Shown: one piece after another, positions 1-11,255 of the stretch
Layout of the letters: each line of letters opens with the position of its first letter
How positions within the stretch are numbered: the first letter of the stretch is position 1
Source of the DNA: Pleodorina starrii
Lineage: Eukaryota > Chlorophyta > Chlorophyceae > Chlamydomonadales > Volvocaceae
Assembly (NCBI GenBank): GCA_030267565.1
Contig: BRXU01000008.1
Location: 992,001-1,056,000, forward strand
Length of the DNA: 64,000 nucleotides
Direction of reading: 5' to 3'
Made by a program: the position numbers and the translations under genes
Notes under the pieces: generated by a model
The model's database searches: none
The model's input: only the letters and a program-made list of their open reading frames with translations
What the model was told of the DNA's origin: nothing

Positions 1-3000
1 CACTACTGCGGTTTCCTCTTTATCACCCTTTTCCTCCCGGCCCCAGTCCTGAATCTATGACAGTCCAAGCCGAACTGACAAAGAAGACCCCCATAGGCCT
101 TTCCCTCCTGCTGCTGCTCGCACATGCACCTCCGGCACACATTCCCCACGGATCTCCCCCAGGCACTGTATGTCGGTTGGTGTGTCGGTCGGCAGGTATG
201 TCATTCCTTCTTTCCCGGGTGGACGCACCCCACCCACCCGCGCACCCCACCCACCCGCGCACCCCACCCCTGCACGCCGCCAGCGCACGTTCACCCCCCC
301 ATCCCCCCCCACCTGTACAGGAATCCGTTCCCCGTGACCTCCATCTCCACCTCCTGACCGCCGCTGACGGGGCTGAGGCTCTCACGCAGCTGCAGGTGGC
401 TCAGGATGCTGCCTCAGGGAGGGAGGGGGAGGGGGGTTTGAGGGAGGGGGTGAGGGCCAGGGGAAAGGTCGCGGCGGGGATCCAGGGAGGGAGGGATGGG
501 CCGGGAGGAGGGGTTCACGTACGGTGCGACATTACGTCTTTGACCCCTTACGGTACGCACGGGTGAGCACACCGTAAGGGGTCAAAAACGTGACGTCGCG
601 CCGTACGTGACCCCCTCCTCCCGGTACCCCACCGCGGGGCCGGCAGGACCAAGGACCGCCGCCTCTCGGCCTGGCCTCCGACGGCCCCGCCCGACCGCCT
701 CACCGAAGCACCCAGCGACCCACGCACCGACCCACGCACCCACCGGGTATTTTTGGCGGAGGTGCGCTCGGGCTTGATGCCCCGCTCGGCCAGCTGCATG
801 GAAGGGGGGCCACACCAGGGGGAGAACGGGTGTGTCGTGTGTGTAGAGTGCAATGCGCGAACAGGTACACAGGGCCCAGGGCGCTGCTCTGCATCCATCC
901 ATCCACCAACACCGCCGTCTGCTGCTGCCCCGGCGGCGCCCGCCCACGTCACCACCACCACCACCCGGACACTGCCCGCTGGGACGCTGCCGGGTCGGGG
1001 CCACAGCGCACGCTTGGGAGGACGGGAAAGCGGCCCCCCCCGCTTGTCGGTGACCCGCACGCCCGAAAACCCGCCAAAGCGGACTGCTCCGCCACGAGGG
1101 GGCGCCCCCCCCCTCTGTGCACCGTTTCTGCACTCAACAGTCTCGAGCAAAGAAACACGGAGCCTGGAATGACCGCGGGTGCCGCCCCCGTTGCGCGGGT
1201 CAGAGCGATCACCGCGCTCAGGGAAACGAAGCGAAGCGAAGCGAGGCGAGGTGACCCGATAACACACGCACACGTGCACGCACCTTGGGGTTCTTCCGCT
1301 TGGCGCTGCCCAACCCTGCGGACGGACGGACGGGTGGTAGAGCGAGGTGGGGGCATGAAAGGGGTGGAGGAGGGGGGTGGGGGGGGATGAGGGAAGGGGC
1401 TGAGGGGTCCGGCCCTGGCCGCCCCGGATTCTCGCACCGACCCGCCTCGCACCGTCCGCACCCCCTTGGGACCCTTCGGACGTTTGACCCATACCACCCG
1501 CGGCACCCACCCGTCGCCGTCTCCGCTGCGGTATCTTCTTTTTACCACCCACCACACCCACCCACACAAACACATATGCTGGGGCCCTCCATCCGCCGCC
1601 CCGCCCGCTCCTGCGCCCCCCCCCCTCCCCTCACTGACCCGCGGGTCGTTTGTTGTCCATAAAGGCGGTGAAGTCATGTCGGCCCAGCAGCAGCTCCGCC
1701 GCCTGGCTCATGCGACCAACATCCAGCTCAACATCGCACAGCCGGCCGGGCTTGCCGCGACTGCGCTCGCACCACCTGTCGTACACCCACCATCGGTACT
1801 TGGCCTGCTCCCCGTGCGGACCGCGGTCCAATGTGGGGGGAGGGCGAGGGCGAGGGCGAGGGGGGGGAGGGCGAGGGGGGGGGTTCAGGGAGTGATATGC
1901 TCCTTTACATTATTACATAACAATGAGACAGGGGGGGGCCCTCGACGCGGCGGACAGTGAGTGGCGGGTAGACGACGTAGATCATCCGGCAGCCCAGCAC
2001 AACCGGAGAGGCGAGCGGAGGGAGGGTGGTGGTGGTGGACTGGCGGTGGTCACTGGTCAGTCCCCCAATGGCGCAACCACCGTCCGCCGTCATCGCACGC
2101 ACGCACATGAGCTGCTTCTCTCCGCTTTCTCCCGCCCTCCCCCCTCCTTTGGGGACGGGTGGGTTACCGGTATTATTGGCAGTTACGGAGGCTTATCGTC
2201 TGCAGCAGCTTGATGAACAACGTTCGCAGTGTCTCATTGTTATATAAAGGAGCATATCACTCCTCAACCCCGCCAACCTCATTGCCCCGCCAAGTACTCC
2301 TGGGTTCTCGGTCGCCTCCGTTGTGTCCCTCCGCTGCGGTGTCGTTTGTCTCCCCCCGCCGCCCTCCTGGCCCCCCCCACCATCCTCGAGAGTCCCCGGG
2401 TAGGGACACCTGCTGCTATGTCCGCCCCGCCCCCGCCCCCACCCCGCCCCGCCCCCACATGCCCCCCCCACCTGCGTGGGGTCGGGCAGGCCCGCCGCGA
2501 ATTTGTACAAGTACGTCTTGCCACAGCTGCTGAAGTGGCTGTCGAAGCCTGGGTGTGGGTGGGTGGGTGGGGAGGGCCGTGGGTGTGGGTGGGTGGTTTA
2601 GTGGGTGGGTGCGTCGCGGTGTTACGCCCCCGCGGCGCCGGAGGAGGGGAGGGACACTTCGCGGACAGTTCCGGGGGGTTGGGGAGAGGGGCGCATAAGC
2701 TATGAAGGGGCGACGTCGGGGACGCCGGGGACAAGGGGCGCGTCAGCGGGGGCCGGCGGCCAAGGGCGGGGTATGGGCCGGCACCGAAACGGGTGGGCAT
2801 CATCACCAGGGTTTGGGGTGTGGGTATGGGCGGCGAGGCACAGGCACAGGCGGAAGGGACGGCGCCCTGAGCGGGCGTAGGGAGTAGGGCGCAGGGGCGA
2901 CGACGGCGCCAGCACTTGGGTGTGTGCGGCCAATCTACCCATGGGTAGGTTGGTACCGGTGGGTGATAAACGCGGGCGGGCGGGCGGGCGTGTCAACTGC

Positions 3001-5213
3001 GATTTGGGTGTTCGCGGTGCGCCATCAGCAGCCCACACATTGGGCCTTCATTGCAGCCCTGTACTGCTGTACGACAATATTAAAATTGCCTCTAGGTAGG
3101 TAGCTCGGGGTTTCATACATCCCCAAAGCAGCTCCTGGTTTTTGGCGTCGTCGCCGCGGTTTCGAGCTTTCGACAACAACAAAAAAGGCCCGCATCCCAC
3201 CGGGAAACACTTCATCGCCTAACACGGATCGGCGACACGGTACCCAGCCACCCAGCTGCCCACCCACCGTCCTCCGCGTACGACAGGCCGAGCACCCGTA
3301 CATCCGGCGGCAGGAAGGAGTTGTAGTACAGCACATCCGACTCGAGGCTGTCGCGGGTGCCGTACACATCAAAGTGGACCACCTGGGCCGATGGTACGGT
3401 AGGGTACGTCAGGCGGGTGCGAAGGGGGCACGTGTGCACGTGGGCGGGCGACAGGCAACACACGTGAGCGCGACGGTCACTGTGTACGACGTATACGGCC
3501 CCAGGAAACCAAGCGCAGCGCAGCGCATCGCGTTGGGGCGGCCCCATTCCCTTCCCTCACCCCCGACCCCACGGTCCCCGGCCTGTACGTGGATAATCCC
3601 CCCACCCATCCCCCGGGGTATTAACAAGGGGACAACAAGTGGGTGTCTGGAACAAGTCGGACCTCGGCGGCGCCCCGTCGCACGCACGCACGCACGCACG
3701 CATGCACGTACCTGGCCGTGCGCGTGTGCGCCGCCGTCCGTTCGCGACGCGCCCACCATTCTGCTGCTCCCGTGGAACAGCCGCTTGGCGCAGCGCTCCA
3801 GCTCACCCTGCGGACGGGACGGGCGGGGGCCGGGGCGGGAGGTGTGATGCGACAGGGGGGGGAGGGGCGCCGAAGGACTCGGGGAGTGGGGTTATCGTGC
3901 GCACGGGCCGCACGCAGCCGCAGGACTGTGTCACCCCTTTTCCTCAGATGCGTGAGGACTGCACCGCAAACGATCCAGGCCGGGAAACGCCGCTGCTGCC
4001 TCCAACGACCCCAACGTACGACGGCTACGTAGCTCGTAGTGGCAGTAGGGTTCATCATGGACTCGAGGAGACCCCTCCCCCCCTAAGAGCCTATATGTGG
4101 ATAACCCCCCAAGAGCCCCCCCATCTCGTTTTGAAACCCCCCAGAGCCCCCATTGGGGGCGCAACGGTGCCTCGTCGGTTGCTGCCGCCCAAAAGGCGTC
4201 GCCCCTTCGCGCGCCGCCGGCTTCAGTGTCAAACTGCCAAATTGCCAACGAGCTGCAGAGCCCCCCACCGTTCGGTCCATCATCTGCGTACCTGCACCGT
4301 CCGTACTTTCCCGGGCTGGAACTGGAATCCAGCGAATTCGGATCCGTCGTACGCGACGACCTGCGTGGCAGGGCGAATGACAGGCACCACCCGGCACACA
4401 CGTGCAGCGCCGCAGCGGCGGCGTTGCATTTGTTTGCCGGCGGGTGAGAGAGAGAGCTGCGGTGATGGCCTGTGTTATGTTTGTGTGGTTGGATCGCTGG
4501 CGGATGTTGACAGCTGGCGGATGCGGCCCGACTGCACGGCCTTCAGTAGTAAGGATGCTGCTTGCCGCCATGGTGGGCGACATACGAGACACGTGAGCAC
4601 ACACAATCTTACACAGAATAACACAAAATATAAAGGGGTATAAAAGGGTGTTTTGGAATGAGAAGTGTGGCCTGTGACCAAATCGATTTTAATTACTTTC
4701 TGGCTTGCCGGGGGGCCGGCCACGGCGCCGCCGCCAGAAGCTTGGCACACGTACCATTTTCAGGCGGCGGGCGGTGGCCAACCGTGCCGCACCCTCTCCC
4801 TCAAGCCCCGGCAGGTCGTCATCGTCAGCCCTGCTACCGCGCTTAGCTCCTCCCGCGGTGGCTGCTGCTCCGAGCATCGACGCTGCCGTCGCTGGCACAG
4901 GCGCGGCGCGAAGGGGCCTCCAACCCTGACAACGACCACTCGTCGAGGCTGCGCCGCTGCAGATGTCTGCCCCAGCAGCTCCTATACTGATGGTTTTCAG
5001 AGGGGAATTGCTGCCGGGTGCCCAGGCGAACCTGCACCTGGCCGCCCGCGACCCCCATGCCGCATTTGTTCCGGTCGACGAACTGTGCGACTCAAGCCAA
5101 CCGACTTGCATACTACGTTGCATGGTCTCAAGAAAATAGACCACAAGTTCGTTTGGATTGGAGGGGTTGCTGTCGCTCACGTCTCTCAATTTATAATGTG
5201 GCCCCGAAACCAT
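1..5213 (-). CDS. TruA-family tRNA pseudouridine synthase (3' end outside window)
   Basis: Predicted enzyme that isomerises uridine to pseudouridine in tRNA. Nine phase-compatible exons on the minus strand: 4755-5213, 4292-4360, 3712-3807, 3268-3382, 2472-2548, 1639-1804, 1284-1315, 744-793, 313-408. They join into about 386 residues. Family landmarks appear in order: YDGSEFAGFQFQPGKVRTVQ; the catalytic-Asp motif SRTDGGAHAHGQ (Asp near residue 200, codon at 3736-3738); VVHFDVYG; NSFLPPDVRVLGLSYA; CGKTYLYKFA; LLLGRHDFTAFMDNKR; and VTGNGFLYR. The usual RTDRGVHA reads RTDGGAHA here, but the Asp is kept. The last exon ends in a GT donor after GFLYR, so the C-terminal segment lies left of base 1. 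Exon 1 encodes about 150 poorly conserved residues rich in Ala, Gly and Arg that may include an organelle transit peptide. The start at 5213 is the first ATG of that open frame; a later Met is possible. Introns hold several repeats, listed separately. Confidence 0.85.
501..624. repeat. Foldback element with 54-bp arms in a TruA intron
   Basis: Bases 501-554 and 571-624 are near-perfect inverted copies around a 16-base loop. The inner arm reads TTGACCCCTTACGGT and is answered by ACCGTAAGGGGTCAA. A few mismatches lie in the outer arm, for example ACATTACG against ACGTCACG. The structure is typical of a miniature foldback transposon. It sits in the intron between the 744-793 and 313-408 exons of the TruA-type gene. 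I see no clear target-site duplication. Confidence 0.8.
1881..2270. mobile_element. MITE-like element with about 45-bp inverted ends (copy 1)
   Basis: The left end (1881-1930) and right end (2230-2270) are inverted copies sharing GGAGTGATATGCTCCTTTA followed closely by ATAACAATGAGACA. The element is about 390 bp and lies wholly within a TruA intron. The right-hand 120 bp, read on the minus strand, is homologous to 7677-7795 and encodes a similar short peptide in both copies (NETLRTLFIKLLQ here, NESLRTVLIKLLR there). The ends fit a non-autonomous DNA transposon; superfamily not determined. Confidence 0.7.
3571..3600 (+). repeat. Dispersed GGATAA motif, copy 1
   Basis: Shares the core GGCCTRTACGTGGATAA followed by a run of C with four other places in the window (4086-4110, 24645-24673 on the minus strand, 52172-52215, and 63374-63410 on the minus strand). 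It lies in a TruA intron and is a divergent copy. It is probably a remnant or end of a small repeat family. Confidence 0.5.
4086..4110 (+). repeat. Dispersed GGATAA motif, copy 2
   Basis: Reads GAGCCTATATGTGGATAACC followed by C-rich sequence, matching the family core with one or two changes. It lies in the TruA intron before the exon at 3712-3807. Confidence 0.45.
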
Positions 5214-5446
5214 TAAAATCAGCGAAATCGTCTACACTCTCTCAAGTCACCGGCACATTGCTAATGGATACCTCATCTAGTTCAATAAGCTAACACTTGC
5301 TACGAATACCGGTATTTTGATGCACGGTGCCGTGACTTTACAGTAAGATACATGTAACCTTTTACTGTGGTGTCCAACAACCTTGTAGTCATATACGATC
5401 TCTTGGTTACCGGGCTGAAAGCACAGGGAAGGCCCGAATCGCGGTA
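5214..5446. promoter_or_regulatory. Shared divergent promoter, TruA-type gene / uL13m
   Basis: Only 233 bp separate the predicted start codons of the leftward TruA-type gene and the rightward uL13m gene, so both promoters and 5' leaders must lie here or overlap. The interval is clearly richer in A and T than its flanks. I see no canonical TATA box that I would defend. Confidence 0.6.
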
Positions 5447-8400
5447 ATGTCCAAGGCAGCCGAGTTCATCAAGCACCTAAGGGACCTAGAGCGAATCAAC
5501 CTAGAGGGGCTCCGCTTTCGCTTGATTGACGCCAAGGGTCAGGTACGTGCGCGACCCTACGTCGGCCGCCCGGCCGCCCGGCGGTCCACCCCGTTCCAAA
5601 CGTCGTCCACTTCCGTACCTTCCGTCACTCTTCCGTCACTCCCGCCGCGCGCGCAGGTTGTGGGCCGCCTAGCGCAGGAGATCTCCGTAATCTTGCAGGT
5701 TGGTACCGCAGCGGCTGGCATCGCGCTGACGCGGCTGGTATCGCGCTGACGCGTCGTCACGGTCGCGTCACTGCGTTGGTGGCCCCTCGCTGCGGGTGGC
5801 CTCGTGCAGGGCAAGGACAAGCCCACCTACAACCCCAAGAAGGAGCAGGGGGACGTCGTCATTGTGGTCAACGCCTCGCATGTGCACTTCACCCACGATA
5901 AATGGAGCACTAAGCTGTATCGATGGCACACGGGTGAGCGGCAGTTTGGGAGGCGGCCTGGGAGGCGGCTTCACGGCACAGCGGCGCCGGATAAACCCTC
6001 GCCCTACACATGGTTTCGGTGATGAATCGATTCAGACGATGACCTCCTTGGCTCTCATCCATCCAATCCTTCGCTGGCGGCTGATTTGTGCACATGGTCT
6101 GCACGCCGGCCCGGCGCTCTCTCGTGCGGCATGCTGGTGATCCCGGGGGGTCGCGCAGGCGTGCCCCGTTACCACGCCGGGCGGCAGCACCCGGCGTGGT
6201 GAGACACTCCTGGCCACCATGTACGGCATGGCGGCCCCCTTCCCGCTGCTCCCTCCCTTGTCAAACTCGTGCGTCGTACGCGTGTCGCGCGCACAGCGTG
6301 AATTGCACTCGTACCGGGACGCTAGTATCTTACCTCCCCCCCTTGCACATAGCGGATATGAAGATCGGGCGTAGCTGGTCAGCAAACGTCATGCGCCTTC
6401 AATACGCATGTGAAGACATGCGGCGAAGTTTTACTACCGTACCAACCAGCCTCCCCTCCCCCCTGCCGACGCCGCCTTCACGCCGCCGCCGCTGCTGCTG
6501 CTGCTTCCAGGTTTCCCCGGCGGCCTGCGGGCCCGCACCGCGCAGGAGCAGTGGGAGAAGGACCCGCGCAAGCTGATCTGGAACGCGGTCAACGGCATGC
6601 TCCCCAAGAATAAGAGCAGGGAGGTGCGTGGTCTGCCTTGAAGGACGTGAGGTGACATAGACATCAAAATGACATGACATAGACATGGCATGACATGGCA
6701 TGACGGGGGGAGGGCGGATTCTGATAGGGCCGGTGCTTCCGGCGGCGGACTGACCTTCCATGCGGGCGTTCACCGGTGTGGTCAGCGGCGGAGGCAGCAG
6801 CAGGGGGGGCGGGGGCAGGGTAGGAGGCTTTCGACGTAGGAAAGCGCCGCCATACCCTGAGGGCAGTAAGTATCACACCCCGGGGGTGGGGGGCCTGTTG
6901 AGCCAGCCAGCAAGCGCTTTGCTCAGGCTGTCGTGCCTCAGCAGCCTCTCTTATCTTTTGTGCCTCAAGTCGGACTTGACAATCGGCCGGTCCCTGTCAT
7001 GCACCCAGCGCGAACTCCATTGCTCTCGCGTTGACGGGCGTCCGTGTGGAGTCCAGCGGCTGGATCCGAGAGGGGCTTATGGCTTGAGCTGGGCCTTTTG
7101 AGCTTACGTAGTTATTGCACCCGTATTAGCGGTTGCACATAACAGTACGGGTGTACGGGTGTAATCGCTGTCCATGAGACGGGTACTCTTTGAGAGTTAT
7201 TGCACGGCACGTATGAACGGCTGCACAGAACACACGTTGATGGGGTGTGCTCTGCACACCCTCATAGGCCGCCTCAGAGGCCGTTGCAGCCGTACCCCGT
7301 GCCTTGCGTCTCTCAGACGGCAAGGCAGCCGCAACATGCCGCATCTCAAATACACACCCCGCGGGCGCAAAACGGCATGAGTTCGACCATATGATGTGTG
7401 CACATCACGATGTGTGTAATGCCAGGCTCACCCTCGTATGGAACCCACGCCGCCCCGCCCCGCACCCTGCGCCGCGTGTCTGTGCTTGTCTGTGTGTGTA
7501 TGTCTATGTGCCTGTGTGCGCTCCCTCAGGCCCGCATGGACAAGCTCAAGATCTTTGCGGAGGGCGAGCACCCCTTCGAGGACTTCCCGCTGGTGCCCTA
7601 CGTGCCCAAGCCGCGTGTCCTGGTGGACCGGGGCCTGGGCTGGCCGGTGCCGCAGGTGGGTGGCGGGTGGTGGGGGGTCAGGGAGTGAGAAGCTCCTTTA
7701 TAAAAAATGAGTCACTGCGGACGGTGTTGATCAAGCTGCTCCGGCCGCTGAACCTCCGAAACTGTTAGCTGTAACCCGCCCATCCCCATACGTTACCGAC
7801 ATTGATGCTTGACCGGTGGTAGCGCCGACCCGTCGTCTCGACGGTCTCGTAAGTCGCTTTGGACGTTGTCGCATGGTGGTGGGGGGTGGTGGGGGGCGCG
7901 GGGGGATGTTGGAGCGTCGGCGCTGAGACACGGACCACGAAGCAGGAGCAGCTTGGCCGCCGCACCTGCTGTTGGGGGTTCTGAGCGGCGTTTTGATATC
8001 TGGCAGCGCGTCACCGAACCGGAGGCCCCTCCCGAAAGGCGCCAGCCCGCCCCACACCCTGCCGGCGCTTTCCTTTGGCGTACATGTACGGTACACCGCA
8101 CACGCCAGGTCGCCTCCTTGGGCCCCCACGGACGACCCCGCCCCGAGGCACCTGCTGCCGCCAGCCTTGCAGCGCATCCCCATTGCTGATCCCCACCATG
8201 CACTTGCTAAGCCGTACTCGTGCCGTAGTACAAAGGCCCCCCTCTCTCCCTCCTGTAGCACCAGCGGGGCACCTCATCCGCTTGAAACACCGTCAAGCAA
8301 GTGCCGTCACAGCGCTCGTACCCTCGCAACCAATCCCACCTACCTACCCACCCACCCACCCCCACCCCGCACCCACCCACCCACCCACCCCCATCCCGCA

Positions 8401-8607
8401 CCCGCGCAGGGCTTCGAGCCCGCCAACCTGGAGCGCTACGCCTTCCGACTGCGCACCACCCCCCGACTGCAAGGCGGCGCGGGGCGGCCCACACTGGCCA
8501 TCGACGACCTGCTGACGGAGGAGGAGCGAGCGGCGCTGGCGGTGGCGGAAGCAGCGGCAGCGGCGGCGCCGAAGGCGGCCACGGCGACGGGCGCCACGAG
8601 GAAATAG
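5447..8607 (+). CDS. MRPL13: Mitochondrial large-subunit ribosomal protein uL13m
   Basis: Structural protein of the mitochondrial 50S-type ribosomal subunit. Six exons join in phase: 5447-5542, 5657-5698, 5810-5933, 6511-6623, 7530-7655, 8410-8607, giving 232 residues. The L13 fold landmarks are clear: VVGRLAQEIS, the GKDKPTYNP loop, GDVVIVVNASHVHFTHDKW, LYRWHTGFPGGLRARTAQE, then AVNGMLPKNKSREARMDKLK and FAEGEHPFEDFP. HTGFPGG and the region after MLPKN resemble mitochondrial L13 more than the cytosolic uL13/L13a form. The start is the first ATG of the open frame and leaves a short N-terminal extension of about 30 residues that could aid import. The C-terminal tail of about 60 residues is Ala-rich and lineage-specific in look. 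A transposon begins about 420 bp past the stop codon. Confidence 0.88.
7677..7795 (+). mobile_element. Fragment of the 1881-2270 MITE-like family (copy 2)
   Basis: Begins GGGAGTGAGAAGCTCCTTTA and is homologous over about 115 bp to the reverse complement of 2150-2270. The similar peptide frame is preserved and ends RNC before a stop. It lies in the last intron of the uL13m gene. No matching inverted end was found downstream, so the copy looks truncated. Confidence 0.6.
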
Positions 8608-9029
8608 CGCAGTAGGCCGGCACCCGCATCGCGCCAGCCGCAGCGTCAGCCGAAAGGGCAGAGGAGGCGGTGCAGATGGAGGCGTCGGCGGGGGGCTTGG
8701 TCGTAAGCGGGAATGGCGCGCCAGAGGGGGGAGAGGAGCGGCTGTGGAGTGGTGCCAAGGCACGCAGCACTAGGAGGGGGAGGTGGCGGCGGCTGGGGGC
8801 AACGGGTTGGGGGGCGACCTGCAGCCCGCGACTGGATGGCGCACGTGTGCGGAGGCGCGCGTGCGTGGGGCCCTTGGCGGCAAGGTTGCCTGTGCAGGGC
8901 AGGGCAGGGCAGGTTGGTGGCGGCGGATGGGCCTCCGGGTGGGTGACCACCGGTGGGTAACCACCACCGGTGGTGGTACTACTATTGGACCCACTGAAAG
9001 ACGCTTCATTCATTCAGGGACCGTGGGCT
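8608..9029. other. uL13m downstream region
   Basis: GC-rich sequence between the uL13m stop codon and the transposon end. No coding exon is recognised. Presumably 3' untranslated sequence. The nearest TGTAA, the usual volvocine polyadenylation signal, is at about 9121-9125, already inside the transposon. Confidence 0.4.
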
Positions 9030-9318
9030 CATCTAAATTAGCGTTGTGAATTAAGATTTAAGGTTTTACACTTTTACGTAATTAAGATTACATAATTACG
9101 TAATTAAGGTCGGACCCGCTGTAAAATTAAGCTTTAAGGCTTAACAGTAATAAGGTCACTCAGAAGGGACGAAAACCTTAAAAGTGTAACAGACCCCCGG
9201 GTCTGTCAAGTCCCGCCTGTCTCTGAAAGGGGCTTCCGCTGCCCCCGTCAATCCTCTGCACCTCTTTCAAGTCCCAAGCCGGGTAGGAGCTCGGGTGCTT
9301 GGGTCACGCACGCGGTGG

Positions 9319-9981
9319 TCACCTAAGAGATGCAAGTTCCATCAGGCGGTTCAGGCCAGCCGACTGGCTGACGATGGGCTGCTCGGCCCAGTGGAAGGGC
9401 ATGTTCGTTACGATCAGCATGAGAGCGAAGGCCTTCTCCAGCGTCTCCTGCTCCCCAGTCGTCATGCGATCAACAAACGAGATGGCCTGCCGCTTCTGGG
9501 ACGGCGGAGTGGCCTTGTCGACGTTGGCGCTGAGGGCGTTGCTGATCATCGAGGTTTGCAGCGGCGAGCGCATGTTGGTGCACGGCAGGATCAGGGCGAC
9601 TTCGGGGACGGAGGGGGCGAGCTTGCGGGCCTCCTCTGAGCGCGAGAAGGAGCAGACACGCGTGTTGAGCAGGTGCTGCTTGTTGTGGGTGACGTTGGTC
9701 AGTCTGGTCTTCTTGCCGCAGTGGTTGCAAATCCCGTTCTCCTTGTCGAACTGGTCCCGCACCCAGTCGCTGGGCTTGCTCTTGGAGCCCGAAGTGCGGG
9801 GGGGCAGGACCGGCAAGCCCGCGGCGTTACGAGTCGGCAAAACAGCCTCGAGAAGCGTGGTCCCCTTTTTCATGTGCTGCTGCTGGTCCCTTACAGTCGG
9901 TGTAGTTGCTTCATCAACGACACCATACGCGCCGGTGTTGACGACCTTGCCCGCGTCAGCCATTGGTTCAAATTGGTACAA
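9319..9981 (-). CDS. Truncated BED-finger, hAT-like transposase N-terminus
   Basis: Open frame of 220 residues inside the TIR element. A likely BED-type zinc finger spans about residues 82-106: CNHCGKKTRLTN followed by THNKQHL, giving Cys-x2-Cys and His-x4-His. After a spacer, the sequence FALMLIVTNMPFHWAEQP near residue 190 resembles the segment after the DNA-binding domain of hAT transposases. The ORF then stops at ASLR, or continues by splicing, since AGGTGACC there could be a donor. The catalytic RNase H-like domain and dimerisation region are not seen before the left terminal repeat. This looks like a deletion derivative that cannot mobilise itself. Confidence 0.6.
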   Translation of the reverse strand: MYQFEPMADAGKVVNTGAYGVVDEATTPTVRDQQQHMKKGTTLLEAVLPTRNAAGLPVLPPRTSGSKSKPSDWVRDQFDKENGICNHCGKKTRLTNVTHNKQHLLNTRVCSFSRSEEARKLAPSVPEVALILPCTNMRSPLQTSMISNALSANVDKATPPSQKRQAISFVDRMTTGEQETLEKAFALMLIVTNMPFHWAEQPIVSQSAGLNRLMELASLR

Positions 9982-10157
9982 CAGCTATCACTGTTTGAGC
10001 TCTACAAGTGCTGAGACGCTGTCCAAATATTGTTAACGGGTGTTACACTGTGGGCGACTCGCCCTGAGACAGGACGAGCACCGGGGGCCCTGACCGGGCC
10101 GAGACACAGCGCAGGGGCGGGCGCGCGGCTACGTCCGTCTGTTCCGCCGCGCGCGCC

Positions 10158-11250
10158 TCACTCCCTCACTCGCGTCAGCCAGGGGCACCCACCACGGCCC
10201 CTGGCCAACCAACTCAGCGGCGCAGACGACTGCGGGCCGCGCTTAGCGGGAGCCACGCGAGAGGCGTCACACACCTCAACCAAAAACGCCCTACCAAGAC
10301 TAGCTACCACCCCCCACCTGGCCAGCCTCCTCGCGCGCTCACGGGGCTCTAGAGCTCTACGCAAAGAGTGCCTCTGAACGCCCTCTACCCCTGGGGCAGG
10401 GGCCCACGACAACGGGGCGGCACCACCGCAGCCCAGAAAAAAAACGAGGCAAGGGAAAGCCCACCTAGGCCCCCAGACAAGGTCCCTCACGAGAACGAGG
10501 GGCTGAGTCCCCTCACCAAGGGCTCCCACGAAAGCCAGCACAGCAAGGAGCCCAACTGCCACAACGAACACGACAACCAAGGTGCTGCTGCAGGAACCGC
10601 TCACTAAAGCACCCAACCACACGTTGGCCCGCCAGGCGGCCTCCTCCTGGGGGCTACAGGTTCCCCGACACTGCCCAGCGCGGGGCAAAACAAACACCCA
10701 CGGCCGCGGGGGGGATGACAAGCCGGCGCGGCGCCCCCCTGGAAAACCCACTACGGGGCACGGCTCATAGGCGCTGCCTGCCCTCGCCTACCACGCAGAG
10801 AAAACCTGCCCCTCCGTCCCTGGCCGCCTGCGGAGCCCAGCACCACCTACCCTCCCTCTGCAACCCCTCCCTCTCCACCTCTCCCTCTCCCTAAAGCGCC
10901 AAAACTGCAGGCCTCCCGCGCCGCACTCCTCAGCCGCCAGACAGCACAAAACCGCCCCTTACTCCTCGACGGGCCCCGTCTCCCGGGAAGAGGGTACACA
11001 CCCACACTCACACCAGACAAAGCACACAGGCCTGCTCCTTCCCCTCCCTGCTAGCCCACGAGACCCTCGGCCAGGAAACCCTTGCCCGCACGCCCAGCCC
11101 TCCCCTTGCCCACCGCCCTTCCTGCTCTCCTCGCTCCACTCGCCCTCTCCAGGCTCCCCCCCCAGCCCTCCAATCCCCCCCACCCTCCTCCCCCCCACCG
11201 CCCGCTCCCTCCTCCCCTCCAACCAACGCCCCTGCCCCGTCACTAGCACA
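10158..11250. other. Transposon interior, no assigned gene
   Basis: GC-rich spacer between the two minus-strand ORFs of the element. One minus-strand open frame (10158-10751, 197 residues) has a hydrophobic stretch LVVVFVVAVGLLAVLAFVGAL, but it matches no family I recognise. It could be retrotransposon 3' sequence or chance. The C-rich stretch at 10840-11240 is low complexity. Confidence 0.35.
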
Positions 11251-11255
11251 GCTGC

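Noticed and set aside
10158..10751. 197-residue minus-strand ORF with hydrophobic stretch as a membrane protein gene
   Set aside because: Located in the spacer of the transposon, no family resemblance, composition explained by GC-rich sequence.
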